In this document: piece by piece, positions 27,521-35,964 of the stretch
How positions within the stretch are numbered: position 1 is the first letter of the stretch
Layout: every line of letters begins with the position of its first letter
Assembly (NCBI GenBank): GCA_015232355.1
Contig: JADFZW010000014.1
Location: 62,001 to 126,000, forward strand
DNA: 64,000 nt
Reading direction: 5' to 3'
From: Oligoflexia bacterium
Lineage (GTDB): Bacteria; Bdellovibrionota; Bacteriovoracia; Bacteriovoracales; Bacteriovoracaceae
Program-made: the position numbers and the translations under genes
Notes under the pieces: model-generated
Seen by the model: the letters and a program-made list of their open reading frames with translations, nothing else
What the model was told of the DNA's origin: nothing
The model's database searches: none

Positions 27521-29560
27521 ATGATTAAAAAAAAATTACAATTAGTTATCGATGATCCCTATCTAGAACCATACACTGATCACCTCTTACGTCGTAGTGA
27601 TAATTGTCAAAAAAAACTTCTGGAGCTCTCTCCTGCTGGTAAATTAGTTGAATTTGCCAATGGCCATCACTACTTTGGTTTACATAAAAATCAAAGTGAA
27701 GATGGTTGGGTTTTTAGAGAATGGGCACCCAATGCATCCGATATCTATTTGATCGGAACTTTTAATTGCTGGCAAGAGCGCCCTACATTTAGATTAAATC
27801 GTATCAATGAAAATGGTGTGTGGGAAATCAAACTTCCTCCGCAAGCAATCTCTCATGGTGATTTATATAAATTAAAACTCTATTGGCCTGGTTGCAGCGC
27901 TGGTGGTGCTGAACGAATTCCATCCTATGCTTTCTATGTAGTTCAAGATGAAAAATCAAAAATATTTTCTGCGTGTGTGTGGAATCCACCAACGCCATAC
28001 AAATTTAAACACTCTTTTCCGGCCCCAGAGTTACTTGCACCCACTGATGCTCCTTTAATTTATGAAGCACATGTGGGTATGGCCCTAGATGAAGAGCGAG
28101 TTCACTCTTACGATGAGTTTCGTCGTCTGCTTCTCCCTCGAATAAAAAAAGCTGGATACAACACTGTTCAATTGATGGCCATTCAAGAGCATCCCTACTA
28201 TGGATCATTTGGTTATCAAGTTTCCAATTTCTTTGCACCATCATCACGCTTTGGAAATCCTTGCGACTTAAAACGTTTAATTGATGAAGCACACTCGATG
28301 GGACTTAGAGTGATCATGGATATTGTTCTCTCTCACTCTGTAAAAAATCAAATTGAAGGTATTGCCCTCTTTGACGGAACTCCTTATCAATATTTTCACC
28401 ATGGAGATCGTGGTAATCATCCTCTGTGGGATAGTATGTGTTTTGATTATGGAAAAAATCAGGTACTACACTTTCTCCTCAGTAATTGTAAGTATTGGGC
28501 GGAAATTTTTAACTTTGATGGATATCGCTTTGATGGCGTAACTAGTATGCTCTATTTTCATCATGGACTTGGTAAAAATTTTACTCACTATGATCACTAC
28601 TTCGATTATAGTGTTGATGAAGATGCCATTACATTCTTAAGTTTGGCCAATCAACTACTACATCAATATCGACCAAACTTTATCACCATTGCAGAAGAGG
28701 TATCTGGAATGCCCGGCCTTGGTTCTGCAGTTTCTTCTGGAGGAATTGGTTTTGATTATCGCATGAGCATGGGTATTCCTGATTTTTGGATTAAAACCTT
28801 AAAGCACTCTAAAGATGAAGATTGGTCAGTTGATAATATCTTTGGGGAATTAGTAAATCGGCGATATAGCGAGAAGAGTATCTCCTATGCAGAATCTCAT
28901 GATCAAGCGATGGTTGGAGATAAGACAATATCTTTTTGGTTAATGGACGCTGAGATGTATTGGAGTATGGCCAAAGAGAAACGTAACATGACCATTGATC
29001 GCGGAATCGCTCTTCACAAGATGATTCGGATGATAACTTGTTTAACGGCCAGAGGAGGATATTTAAATTTCATTGGCAATGAGTGGGCCCATCCTGAATG
29101 GATTGATTTCCCTCGAGATGGCAATGGCCACTCCTTTCACTATGCTAGAAGACAATGGAAACTTTTAGATAGTAAAGAACTTTGCTATCACTATCTTGGT
29201 GACTTCGATGCTGAGATGATCAACTTTGTAAAAAAACATAATCTTTGTACCAAAGAGGATCCACAAATCATTTACAGCTACGTCTCTCAACAAATAATCT
29301 GTTTTAAACGCGCATCTTTTTATATCATCTTTAATTTTCATCCAAACGTTTCATATGTTGATTATATGATAGAAATGCCTGCCGGTGAGTATGTGCAAGT
29401 TTTCAACACTGACGAAGAAAAATTTGGTGGATTTAATCGCATCCCTAATGGTCACATTCACCACTCTATCGAGAGAGAATTATTTGGTAGTAAAAAGTTT
29501 CGAATCTCACTCTATCTTCCAGCACGAACCGCACTTATTTTAGCATCAGCTGCATACTAA
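27521..29560 (+). CDS. glgB: 1,4-alpha-glucan branching enzyme, eukaryotic-type (GH13_8)
   Basis: An N-terminal CBM48 domain (VFREWAPNASDIYLIGTFNCW) is followed by the GH13 barrel (IYEAHVGMA, MAIQEHPYYGSFGYQV, DIVLSHS, DGYRFDGVTSM with the nucleophile Asp, ITIAEEVSGM with the acid/base Glu, YAESHDQAMVGDK) and the all-beta C-terminal domain. The length (679) and motif spacing fit the eukaryotic/Bacteroidetes-type enzyme that adds alpha-1,6 branches to glycogen. No other glycogen gene is adjacent. No clear Shine-Dalgarno. GGCC occurs eleven times in it. Confidence 0.95.
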   Translation: MIKKKLQLVIDDPYLEPYTDHLLRRSDNCQKKLLELSPAGKLVEFANGHHYFGLHKNQSEDGWVFREWAPNASDIYLIGTFNCWQERPTFRLNRINENGVWEIKLPPQAISHGDLYKLKLYWPGCSAGGAERIPSYAFYVVQDEKSKIFSACVWNPPTPYKFKHSFPAPELLAPTDAPLIYEAHVGMALDEERVHSYDEFRRLLLPRIKKAGYNTVQLMAIQEHPYYGSFGYQVSNFFAPSSRFGNPCDLKRLIDEAHSMGLRVIMDIVLSHSVKNQIEGIALFDGTPYQYFHHGDRGNHPLWDSMCFDYGKNQVLHFLLSNCKYWAEIFNFDGYRFDGVTSMLYFHHGLGKNFTHYDHYFDYSVDEDAITFLSLANQLLHQYRPNFITIAEEVSGMPGLGSAVSSGGIGFDYRMSMGIPDFWIKTLKHSKDEDWSVDNIFGELVNRRYSEKSISYAESHDQAMVGDKTISFWLMDAEMYWSMAKEKRNMTIDRGIALHKMIRMITCLTARGGYLNFIGNEWAHPEWIDFPRDGNGHSFHYARRQWKLLDSKELCYHYLGDFDAEMINFVKKHNLCTKEDPQIIYSYVSQQIICFKRASFYIIFNFHPNVSYVDYMIEMPAGEYVQVFNTDEEKFGGFNRIPNGHIHHSIERELFGSKKFRISLYLPARTALILASAAY

Positions 29561-29569
29561 TAGGCAACT

Positions 29570-29603
29570 AAATAAATCATAAATGTTTAAATATGATTTA
29601 TTT
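29570..29603 (+). terminator. Possible AT-rich terminator hairpin after glgB
   Basis: A perfect 12-bp inverted repeat (29570-29581 with 29592-29603, 10-base loop) starts 9 bases after the glgB stop and runs into T-rich DNA. The stem is very AT-rich, so stability is doubtful. Confidence 0.35.
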
Positions 29604-29640
<37 letters not shown>

Positions 29641-29659
29641 GTGTTGGTATAAGTGTTTA

Positions 29660-29923
29660 TTAATTTGAGGAAACATTCTCAACTATATTATGTACTCCGT
29701 TGGCAAAATTATAAACCAGCTTTTCACTTTGTTTCTCACATAAAAATCCTAAAACTACATCTCCCCAAACATCCGCTGATATGGGTGTCTTTAAATTATA
29801 AGGCATATTCATCGTAACTCTCTCTATCGCAAAAAGTTTTTCTACGTCCTCTGCTACATATTTTACAAATTCATTATAAGTTATGAATCCATTTTTTTGA
29901 AATTTATCATCAAAGGATTTAGT
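29660..29923 (-). pseudogene. Truncated ORF fragment beside a transposase remnant
   Basis: The minus frame is open for 88 codons, with the first ATG at 29812 (50 residues: MNMPYNLKTPISADVWG...) and a coding-like stretch upstream (FITYNEFVKYVAEDVEKLF) that has no start. The frame ends within a few bases of where transposase homology begins on the other strand (about 29913). It looks like the C-terminal end of a gene cut by an insertion or deletion. Family not recognised. Confidence 0.45.
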
Positions 29924-30443
29924 TCAAAAAAATAAAGATGATATGGTATGGATTGATTTAAAAAATGGTTATTCAATAAGTCCCCAAGAATCAAACTATG
30001 GTGGAGTAAAACAACGTTGGATTGTTGTTTTCTCAGAGGAGGCATTTAAGAATGAAGTTAACACTGTAAAGATAATGCTTCAAAAAAAAGAAGAGATTTT
30101 AAAAAGTGCTTTGAAGAAATTTGAAAAAGAATTATATTATTGTAAGAAAGATGCAGAGAAGTCCTTTGATAAATTTGCAAAGAAACATCCGATGTTTATT
30201 TTAACAAGCTATATTGTTAGACTAAGAGGCAAAATGGATGGAAAGAAAGGACGACCGAAAGAAGAGGATAAAGTATTCAAGGGATTTAGTGTAAAAATTG
30301 AATATAGCAAAAATGACAAAGAGGTTATAAAACATGAAAATGCAAGAGGAAAATTTATTTTAGGTACTAATGATTTTGATTTAACTGAATTACCAGATGA
30401 AATGATATTAAGTGAATATTTAAGCTATTTACCCACACAGTAA
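29913..30443 (+). pseudogene. IS1634-type (IS4-group) transposase fragment
   Basis: The 166 residues after ATG 29943, plus a few in-frame codons upstream (KDLVQKNKDDMVWIDLKNGY), match the central-to-late part of IS1634-family transposases: YSISPQESNYGGVKQRW, VFSEEAF, GRPKEED and GKFILGTNDFD..ELPDE. The N-terminal catalytic Asp region is missing. The frame stops just before the expected YK.QQ.VE.GFRFLKD block that holds the final catalytic Glu. So it is a dead remnant truncated at both ends, and no terminal inverted repeats flank it. Confidence 0.75.
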
Positions 30444-30746
30444 TATCATTTTTTTTAATAAAAAATACTTTTTTTACATTTTCTTGTTTTTATATTTAAT
30501 AAAATTAAGCATAATACTGATGCTTACATGTGACAATACTTATGTCAAAATAAAAATTGAGCCAAAAATCATCGAAAGTGGCTATTTTGACACAAAATCA
30601 GATGATTTCAAGAGGAGAAAATTAATTTACATGCAGCGTTCACGTAACGACCCTTTTTCGGGGGATATTGTTAGAACCCCAGATAGCAACACCAGAACAC
30701 ATGGAATCATGGATTCCTAAGACTCTCATAAACAGGTTTCCTTTTC
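30444..30746. other. Non-coding accessory DNA with an orphan IS-like end
   Basis: Positions about 30530-30597 read on the minus strand contain GTGTCAAAATAGCC, TTGGCTCAATTTTT and TTTTGACATAAG blocks, resembling the repeated TTTTGACA/GGCTCAATT pattern of IS21-type termini. TGTCAAAATA and TATTTTGACA form a 10-bp inverted pair. Farther right, a GTTCTAACAATATCCCCC-like stretch on the minus strand also looks IS-related. No transposase gene accompanies it. The 78-codon open frame across it is not convincing. Confidence 0.35.
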
Positions 30747-32147
30747 TTAATTTTTTTCTTTTTTACCTCTATAATACTGAGTCTTAATTAATTTACTTAC
30801 ATCAAGACCTATTCCTAAAACTTCATTACATCGTATAAGATGGTTTTTTACTTCGCTTTGAAGTTCATCACTGCTCATTTTTGTCATATTTATTCGCAAA
30901 TCTTGACGATCTCCTAGGTTTAAAAAATAATCCTCTTCATTTTTTCGATCAATATAACCATGGTCCAATGCAAATTCATACATCTGAGAGCCAGGTTGAG
31001 GTAGCAGATATCCAACAGATGGGTACATATTGTTTTGTATACAGCAATCGAATGTTGTTTTTAGGGTCTCTTTTGTTTCGTCAGGATATCCAATAACCAA
31101 ACTTGTCCAAGTTGTTATTCCAGCTTTTTGAAATAATACCGTTTGTTTATTGAATTGTTCAACGGAAATATTCTTGTTCATTGATTTTAATATATCTTTG
31201 TCTGCTGACTCTAAAGAATATTCCATACCTAAACAACCTGATTCTTTCATTAATTCAATAATCTCAATATCTTTATCTTCATTAAACAAGTTTGCTCTGC
31301 ACTGAGCAACCCAATAGAATTTTAATTTGTTATTCAGAATACCTCTCACCAATTCCATTGTTTGTTTTTTGGAATAAAAAGTTAATTCATCCCAAAATTG
31401 GATATAATTAATTGAGTATTTTTCAATTAGGAATTTAATCTCGGATATAATGGACTCTGAAGATCTATGCCTGTAAGGGGCATTTTTAAAAACGTGGTAA
31501 CAAAATCCACAATTGGCAACGCACCCTCGAGCAGTATTGACTTGCAAAACCCTAACTTCATCTCTTGAAATAGGTAGTGGTTCACAAACATGATGTTTAG
31601 AATTTTCAATATAAAGCTCTATGTCAAACATCGAGAAATCAATAAACGGTAAAGTTGAAATATCTTTAATTAAGGATCTATTTTCTGTATATGTCACTGC
31701 TTTATTTTTTAAATAAGCAATTCCTTTTACACTTTCAAGATCCTTGCGTGTTTCTAAAGCACGTATAAGTTCAATAATTGTCTCATCACCTTCACCCATT
31801 ACGGCGATATTAACTTCTGTTTTTGTTAACAATGTTTCAGTTATAGATGTGGCAACAGAATTTCCCGCAATAATCGTGCATGTGGGATGATATGTTCTAA
31901 TCAATTTGGTTAATTCTTTAACTGTTTTATATCCAGTGACAATGCAACCAAGGCAAACAACCTGATAATCTCTTTTTTGAATAAGATTTTCGATCTGTTC
32001 ACTGGTGTATCTGTAAATGTCGATATCAATTAAGTCAAATTCAATGCCCGCTTTTTTCAGAGTAGTTAAAATGAATCCTAATCCTATGGGAAATAATTTG
32101 ACTGGGGATTCAGGCCTAAGAGATACATTTATAGCCAATATGTTCAT
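30747..32147 (-). CDS. B12-binding radical SAM protein
   Basis: An N-terminal cobalamin-binding Rossmann domain (residues about 1-130; VSLRPESPVKLFPIGLGF, CLGCIVTGY, GEGDETIIELI) precedes a radical SAM barrel with CVANCGFCYHVF (CxxxCxxC) and GMEYSLESADKDILKSMNK. Relatives methylate or rearrange unactivated carbons, often in cofactor, hopanoid or natural-product pathways. ATG 32147 (AAGGAAG, 5-base spacer) is preferred to the TTG at 32165. The ATGA start overlaps the stop of a short upstream ORF remnant. GGCC, common elsewhere, is almost absent here, consistent with acquisition from another source. Confidence 0.85.
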   Translation of the reverse strand: MNILAINVSLRPESPVKLFPIGLGFILTTLKKAGIEFDLIDIDIYRYTSEQIENLIQKRDYQVVCLGCIVTGYKTVKELTKLIRTYHPTCTIIAGNSVATSITETLLTKTEVNIAVMGEGDETIIELIRALETRKDLESVKGIAYLKNKAVTYTENRSLIKDISTLPFIDFSMFDIELYIENSKHHVCEPLPISRDEVRVLQVNTARGCVANCGFCYHVFKNAPYRHRSSESIISEIKFLIEKYSINYIQFWDELTFYSKKQTMELVRGILNNKLKFYWVAQCRANLFNEDKDIEIIELMKESGCLGMEYSLESADKDILKSMNKNISVEQFNKQTVLFQKAGITTWTSLVIGYPDETKETLKTTFDCCIQNNMYPSVGYLLPQPGSQMYEFALDHGYIDRKNEEDYFLNLGDRQDLRINMTKMSSDELQSEVKNHLIRCNEVLGIGLDVSKLIKTQYYRGKKEKN

Positions 32148-32344
32148 GATGACTTCCTTAACCAATAAACAGCAAGTAATATTTTAAAAAATAATTTGAA
32201 TGAGATCATCTTAAGGATACCTGATGAGAAAATTAGGAGATCCTTGAGATAATTTTTAATACGAATCAATCTAACAATTGAAAATAGTATTGGTAAAGTG
32301 TTTTTTTTATTTACATTAGTCGGCTTAGAGATAAGGATGTGCAA
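32144..32344 (-). pseudogene. Possible 3' remnant of an upstream operon partner
   Basis: A 66-codon frame with only a TTG start ends in TGA overlapping the radical SAM ATG (ATGA), the classic arrangement of co-translated genes. The sequence (IRIKNYLKDLLIFSSG, then a hydrophobic segment ending YWLRKSS) looks like a protein tail rather than a complete protein. Its 5' end collides with the divergent HExxH gene at about 32300-32344, suggesting a deletion junction there. Confidence 0.35.
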
Positions 32345-33098
32345 AATTTCTCAATGCTTTGCAAGTAAAATGAAATTAAATCTTCAACTTGTTTTAAATA
32401 GCAATAACACTTCATTTACTCTGGCCACGAAATCAATTGAACAAACCAGTAGTGTCTGGGCCCATGAGTATGCACATAATCTGTTTGAAAATGAAATAAG
32501 ACAACAATTTGGAGAAGAAATTACAAACATATTAAAAGCACATTTATCTAAATATCATGAACTTTTTGCTGATCTAATCCCCGTTTTATGGAGCAACAAA
32601 GGAGATGTTATTAGCACTCTTTTAACAACCGATGATGATATGATAAAAAATTTAGATCACAAAAAATTTGCTGAAGATTCATGGAAAGAAATAGAGGATA
32701 CTATTGCTAAAAAAAATAAGAATATCCAAAAACGTAATTTTTTAATTGAGCATACTGTTCCTGCATATCCTGATAGAGGGGATATGAATGGACTTGTAAA
32801 CTATATTGATGGAAATTACTCAGAACCACATCAGGCATTATCACCTACCAGAAGTTTTATTGGTAAATTACTTCCCTCAATTAAAACAGAAAATGACAAA
32901 AAACAACTAATCAAAACAGTAAAAGATGCTATCATACAAGAAGTCCAAGAAGAGGCATTGATCTTACAAAAAATGCAATCTGGTGACACATCAGATTCCT
33001 TAAGTGAAAAATATTTACAAGTGATAGAAAAGCAAGAAGACATTAAAAGATGTAATGATGATTTGATAAAAAGAATAAAGCAATCTCTTTTAAAATGA
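32298..33098 (+). CDS. HExxH zinc-metallopeptidase-like protein, N-terminus doubtful
   Basis: Counting from GTG 32298, H56-E57-x-x-H60 (WAHEYAHNLF) and E88 in HELFADL form a plausible gluzincin site (H-E-x-x-H, then E about 28 residues later). The remaining 170 residues are helical and charged with no known domain and end in a lysine-rich helix. The GTG start lies inside another reading frame; ATGs at 32337 and about 32370 are alternatives, and there is no convincing Shine-Dalgarno for any. The protein may have lost its N-terminal part at the same junction that truncated the divergent ORF. No signal peptide seen. Confidence 0.5.
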   Translation: MFFLFTLVGLEIRMCKISQCFASKMKLNLQLVLNSNNTSFTLATKSIEQTSSVWAHEYAHNLFENEIRQQFGEEITNILKAHLSKYHELFADLIPVLWSNKGDVISTLLTTDDDMIKNLDHKKFAEDSWKEIEDTIAKKNKNIQKRNFLIEHTVPAYPDRGDMNGLVNYIDGNYSEPHQALSPTRSFIGKLLPSIKTENDKKQLIKTVKDAIIQEVQEEALILQKMQSGDTSDSLSEKYLQVIEKQEDIKRCNDDLIKRIKQSLLK

Positions 33099-33111
33099 TC
33101 AAATCTAAAAA

Positions 33112-33345
33112 CTAACTCAATATTTTTTTTAATTCATCAATACTAGGCACTCTTCCTGTCACTTTGATTTGATCATCAACCACAAGTGCTGGAGTAGACA
33201 TGACCTTAAAGCTCATAATTTTTTCAATGTCAGTTACCTTTTCTATTTGATATTTAATACCTAATTCCTTTGCTGCTTTCTCTGTCTCTTCAGCAAGTTT
33301 TTTACATTTAGGACAACCTGTTCCTAGAATTTGCAATTTTTTCAT
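33112..33345 (-). CDS. Small thioredoxin/glutaredoxin-like protein
   Basis: A 77-residue thioredoxin-fold protein with the active site GTGCPKCK, TPALVVDD (the cis-Pro) and a GRVP element, as in the redox-active disulfide protein 2/TM0996 group. It is a cytoplasmic thiol-disulfide oxidoreductase; the partner is unknown. AAGGAG lies 10 bases before the ATG. Confidence 0.85.
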   Translation of the reverse strand: MKKLQILGTGCPKCKKLAEETEKAAKELGIKYQIEKVTDIEKIMSFKVMSTPALVVDDQIKVTGRVPSIDELKKILS

Positions 33346-33380
33346 TTCTATAAATCTCCTTATTTTTATAAATTATATTT

Positions 33381-34148
33381 CTAAGTAATGATATTGTCAG
33401 GCAATTCATTTTTCATGTCAACATCATTATCTTTGATTGGAAAATGTAACTCTAACTGACAACCACATTTCTCGATAATATCACAAAGTGCTTTCACCGC
33501 TTCTCCCTTACGAATTCCTTTAGTTAATTCTAGAGCACATTTATTCCAAAATGCCTGACCTATTTTTTGATGAATGCCACTATCACCAATAATCCACACT
33601 CGTTTTTCTAAAAGCGATAAAAATATCAAAACTCCAGTGTGATTTACAGTTTTATATAGACCATTGTCATAAAATGCAATCAATGCTCTTTTTCTTACAA
33701 TATCATTCAAACGGTATCTAGATATTAAAAGACGAGAGAAGGGATACAATTTAAAAAAAATTATATCTATATATAAAATAAAATATATCAGTAGACCCCA
33801 AAATAGAAATCTCCAAAGCGATGTTTGATAGAAAGTATTTTGCAGTAGAGAGATAAAGTAATTTGATGTCTGATAAGACCATTCTGATTTTTGTTGTAGA
33901 CAAAGCAAAAAGAATATTTCAAAAAAAAGTGCGCCCAGAAGAGAAACCACTAATATTGTTAAAATGCGTGCTTCTTTATAAGAATCACTAGCATCTACAA
34001 GAGCAACCACTACCTCTCCAGTTGTTTTAGCTTCAACTCTTTTAATAGTTGTATCTATCAATTGTTTATCTTCTTTTGAAAAAAATGTATCGCTTATCCT
34101 TTTTGCTTTTTTTTTATTTATTATACTTATAATATTCATAATATTCAT
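33381..34148 (-). CDS. TPM-domain membrane protein
   Basis: Residues about 20-70 and 150-230 form a split TPM-like domain (IKRVEAKTTGEVVVALV, IAFYDNGLYKTVNHTGVLIFLS, VWIIGDSGIHQKIG) interrupted by two transmembrane segments. It is the third gene of a lemA-TPM-TPM operon. Homologous pairs are envelope proteins of uncertain role. The N-terminal MNIMNIISI comes from an AATATTATG-type repeat; the ATG at 34139 is an alternative start. Confidence 0.75.
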   Translation of the reverse strand: MNIMNIISIINKKKAKRISDTFFSKEDKQLIDTTIKRVEAKTTGEVVVALVDASDSYKEARILTILVVSLLGALFFEIFFLLCLQQKSEWSYQTSNYFISLLQNTFYQTSLWRFLFWGLLIYFILYIDIIFFKLYPFSRLLISRYRLNDIVRKRALIAFYDNGLYKTVNHTGVLIFLSLLEKRVWIIGDSGIHQKIGQAFWNKCALELTKGIRKGEAVKALCDIIEKCGCQLELHFPIKDNDVDMKNELPDNIIT

Positions 34149-34181
34149 AATACAACCCTTATAATCCTTGATTTTAAGATG

Positions 34182-35135
34182 TTACCAACTACCAGAGGAT
34201 CCGCCACCGCCAAAACTACCACCACCACCTGAAAAACCTCCACCACCGCCACCACTACTGCCACTAAAAAAATCATCCCAAGAGTTAGAGTTGCTAGATG
34301 ATGATGGTGACGAATTAAATATTGAAGCATTGCGATCCCATTTCCATGATTTTAGAAATCTTGCTATTAGAAAAAAAGCAGGGATTAGACCTAATAACGC
34401 TAAAAATATCAATAAGAACATATTTGTAATCCCAAGAATAAAAAAAGCGATTGCAGGAAGAGTAGATACCGAAATTATTGCTAAAATAATATTTAAAAAA
34501 TACCACAAAGAGGTAATAACACAATAACCAAAAATTAAAATCGTAATAATAGTCGCAATAATTTCTTTCCAGTTAAGATCTCCATCAGTAGCAACTGTAG
34601 CAGATGTACTATTTTTTGATATGTATTCTCCATTCACTACTTGAACTATTGATTTTATTCCTTCTACAACTCCGTCCTGGTAATTTCCTCTCTTAAAATA
34701 TGGAACGATATTTTCTCTAATTATTCTTCCTGCAATCAAGTCGGTAAGTTTACCCTCGAGACCTTTACCAACTTCAATACGTACTTTGCGATCATTTTTT
34801 GCAACTAAAAGGATAACTCCATTATCAATTTTTTTTTGACCTATTTTCCATTTGTCTGCAACCCTAATTGAAAATTCCTCTAAAGAATCTCCTTCCAAAG
34901 AAGGAATAGAGAGAAAAACAAGTTGGGTAGTATCACTTTTTTCTAATTCTTCTAATCTCATTTCCAGATCTGCTTTGGTTTCTGTCGAAAGCATTTGGGC
35001 ATAATCGTTTATTCGTCCGTTTAGTTCAGGTATTTCGCGAGCAATTGATGATTGGATAAAATTAAAAAATGAGAAGAGGATTAGGATTAGATAACTTGTT
35101 AGATGGATATTTGATTTATGTATAAATTTAAACAT
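34182..35135 (-). CDS. TPM-domain (YgcG-type) exported membrane protein
   Basis: Signal peptide, then the TPM domain (GRINDYAQMLS, TTQLVFLSIPSL, IDNGVILLVAKNDRKVRIEVG, LEGKLTDLIAGRII), two transmembrane segments near residues 195-265, and a Gly/Ser-rich tail (SGGGGGGFSGGGGSFGGGG) as in YgcG proteins. It is encoded between lemA and a second TPM gene, a common conserved pairing. Confidence 0.88.
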   Translation of the reverse strand: MFKFIHKSNIHLTSYLILILFSFFNFIQSSIAREIPELNGRINDYAQMLSTETKADLEMRLEELEKSDTTQLVFLSIPSLEGDSLEEFSIRVADKWKIGQKKIDNGVILLVAKNDRKVRIEVGKGLEGKLTDLIAGRIIRENIVPYFKRGNYQDGVVEGIKSIVQVVNGEYISKNSTSATVATDGDLNWKEIIATIITILIFGYCVITSLWYFLNIILAIISVSTLPAIAFFILGITNMFLLIFLALLGLIPAFFLIARFLKSWKWDRNASIFNSSPSSSSNSNSWDDFFSGSSGGGGGGFSGGGGSFGGGGSSGSW

Positions 35136-35178
35136 TAGTATCCAAAGATGTATTTTTATATTGTTTTATTGTTTATTA

Positions 35179-35772
35179 TTAAAATTTTATTTTAGGTGCA
35201 ACTTTAGCAGCTTCTTCTGTCTTAAAAGGTTCTTTCCTCTGAAGATGTAAAAATAGTGCATTTGTCAAAGAATTTGGAAAAACTCTTATGCTACTATTGA
35301 ATTCCTTAACTGCTTTATTATAGCGTGATCGAGCAACATTAATTCTATTTTCACTTCCTTCAAGTTGATTTTGCAAATCTAAGAAATTTTGATTTGCTTT
35401 TAAATCAGGATATTTTTCTACCACCACCATTAAGCGTGATAAAGCACCTGTGAGTTCGCTTTGCACTTTTTGAAAATTTTCAAACATCTTAGGATCTTTT
35501 AGCGTTGCTTGAGTTATTTGCATAGAACCAACTTTAGAGCGCAACTCTGTTACCGCCGTCAATGTTTCTTGCTCATGTTTAGCATATCCCTTAACTATTT
35601 CCACTAAATTGGGAATAAGATCATTTCGACGTTGATAAGTGGCCTCAACATCACCCAGTGCTGCGAACACCTCTTCTTCTTGCACTTGCATTGTATTATA
35701 ACCGCATGATGGTAATAGTGATAATGAGAAAATTAAAAAAAAGAGAATTTTAGAAATTTTGCTAACTTTCAT
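35179..35772 (-). CDS. lemA: LemA family lipoprotein
   Basis: The sequence matches LemA: QRRNDLIPNLVEIVKGYAKHE, LSRLMVVVEKYPDLKANQNFLDLQNQLEGSENRI and YNKAVKEFN. The N-terminal segment ends in a lipobox (LLPSC, Cys at residue 23), predicting a lipid anchor with the helical domain in the periplasm. It is first in the lemA-TPM-TPM operon, with AAGGAT before the ATG. Confidence 0.92.
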   Translation of the reverse strand: MKVSKISKILFFLIFSLSLLPSCGYNTMQVQEEEVFAALGDVEATYQRRNDLIPNLVEIVKGYAKHEQETLTAVTELRSKVGSMQITQATLKDPKMFENFQKVQSELTGALSRLMVVVEKYPDLKANQNFLDLQNQLEGSENRINVARSRYNKAVKEFNSSIRVFPNSLTNALFLHLQRKEPFKTEEAAKVAPKIKF

Positions 35773-35964
35773 TAATGTATCCTTATTTTTAGATTAGATT
35801 AGTTATTTAGATAATACTTTAATTTAACCTCAGTTCAAAATTTTTTGAAAGAGTTTTTTTCACTCGCTCGCAATCACATAGTTAACTAAATTAATCGTCT
35901 ATGAGTACACTATCAAGTCTCTATATTTAGAAGGTGTTCGAAAAAATAAATTGGATAATTTTTC

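Noticed and set aside
30484..30720. A 78-codon plus-strand open frame after the transposase fragment
   Set aside because: It crosses the IS-like end, has no ribosome-binding site and no recognisable protein pattern.
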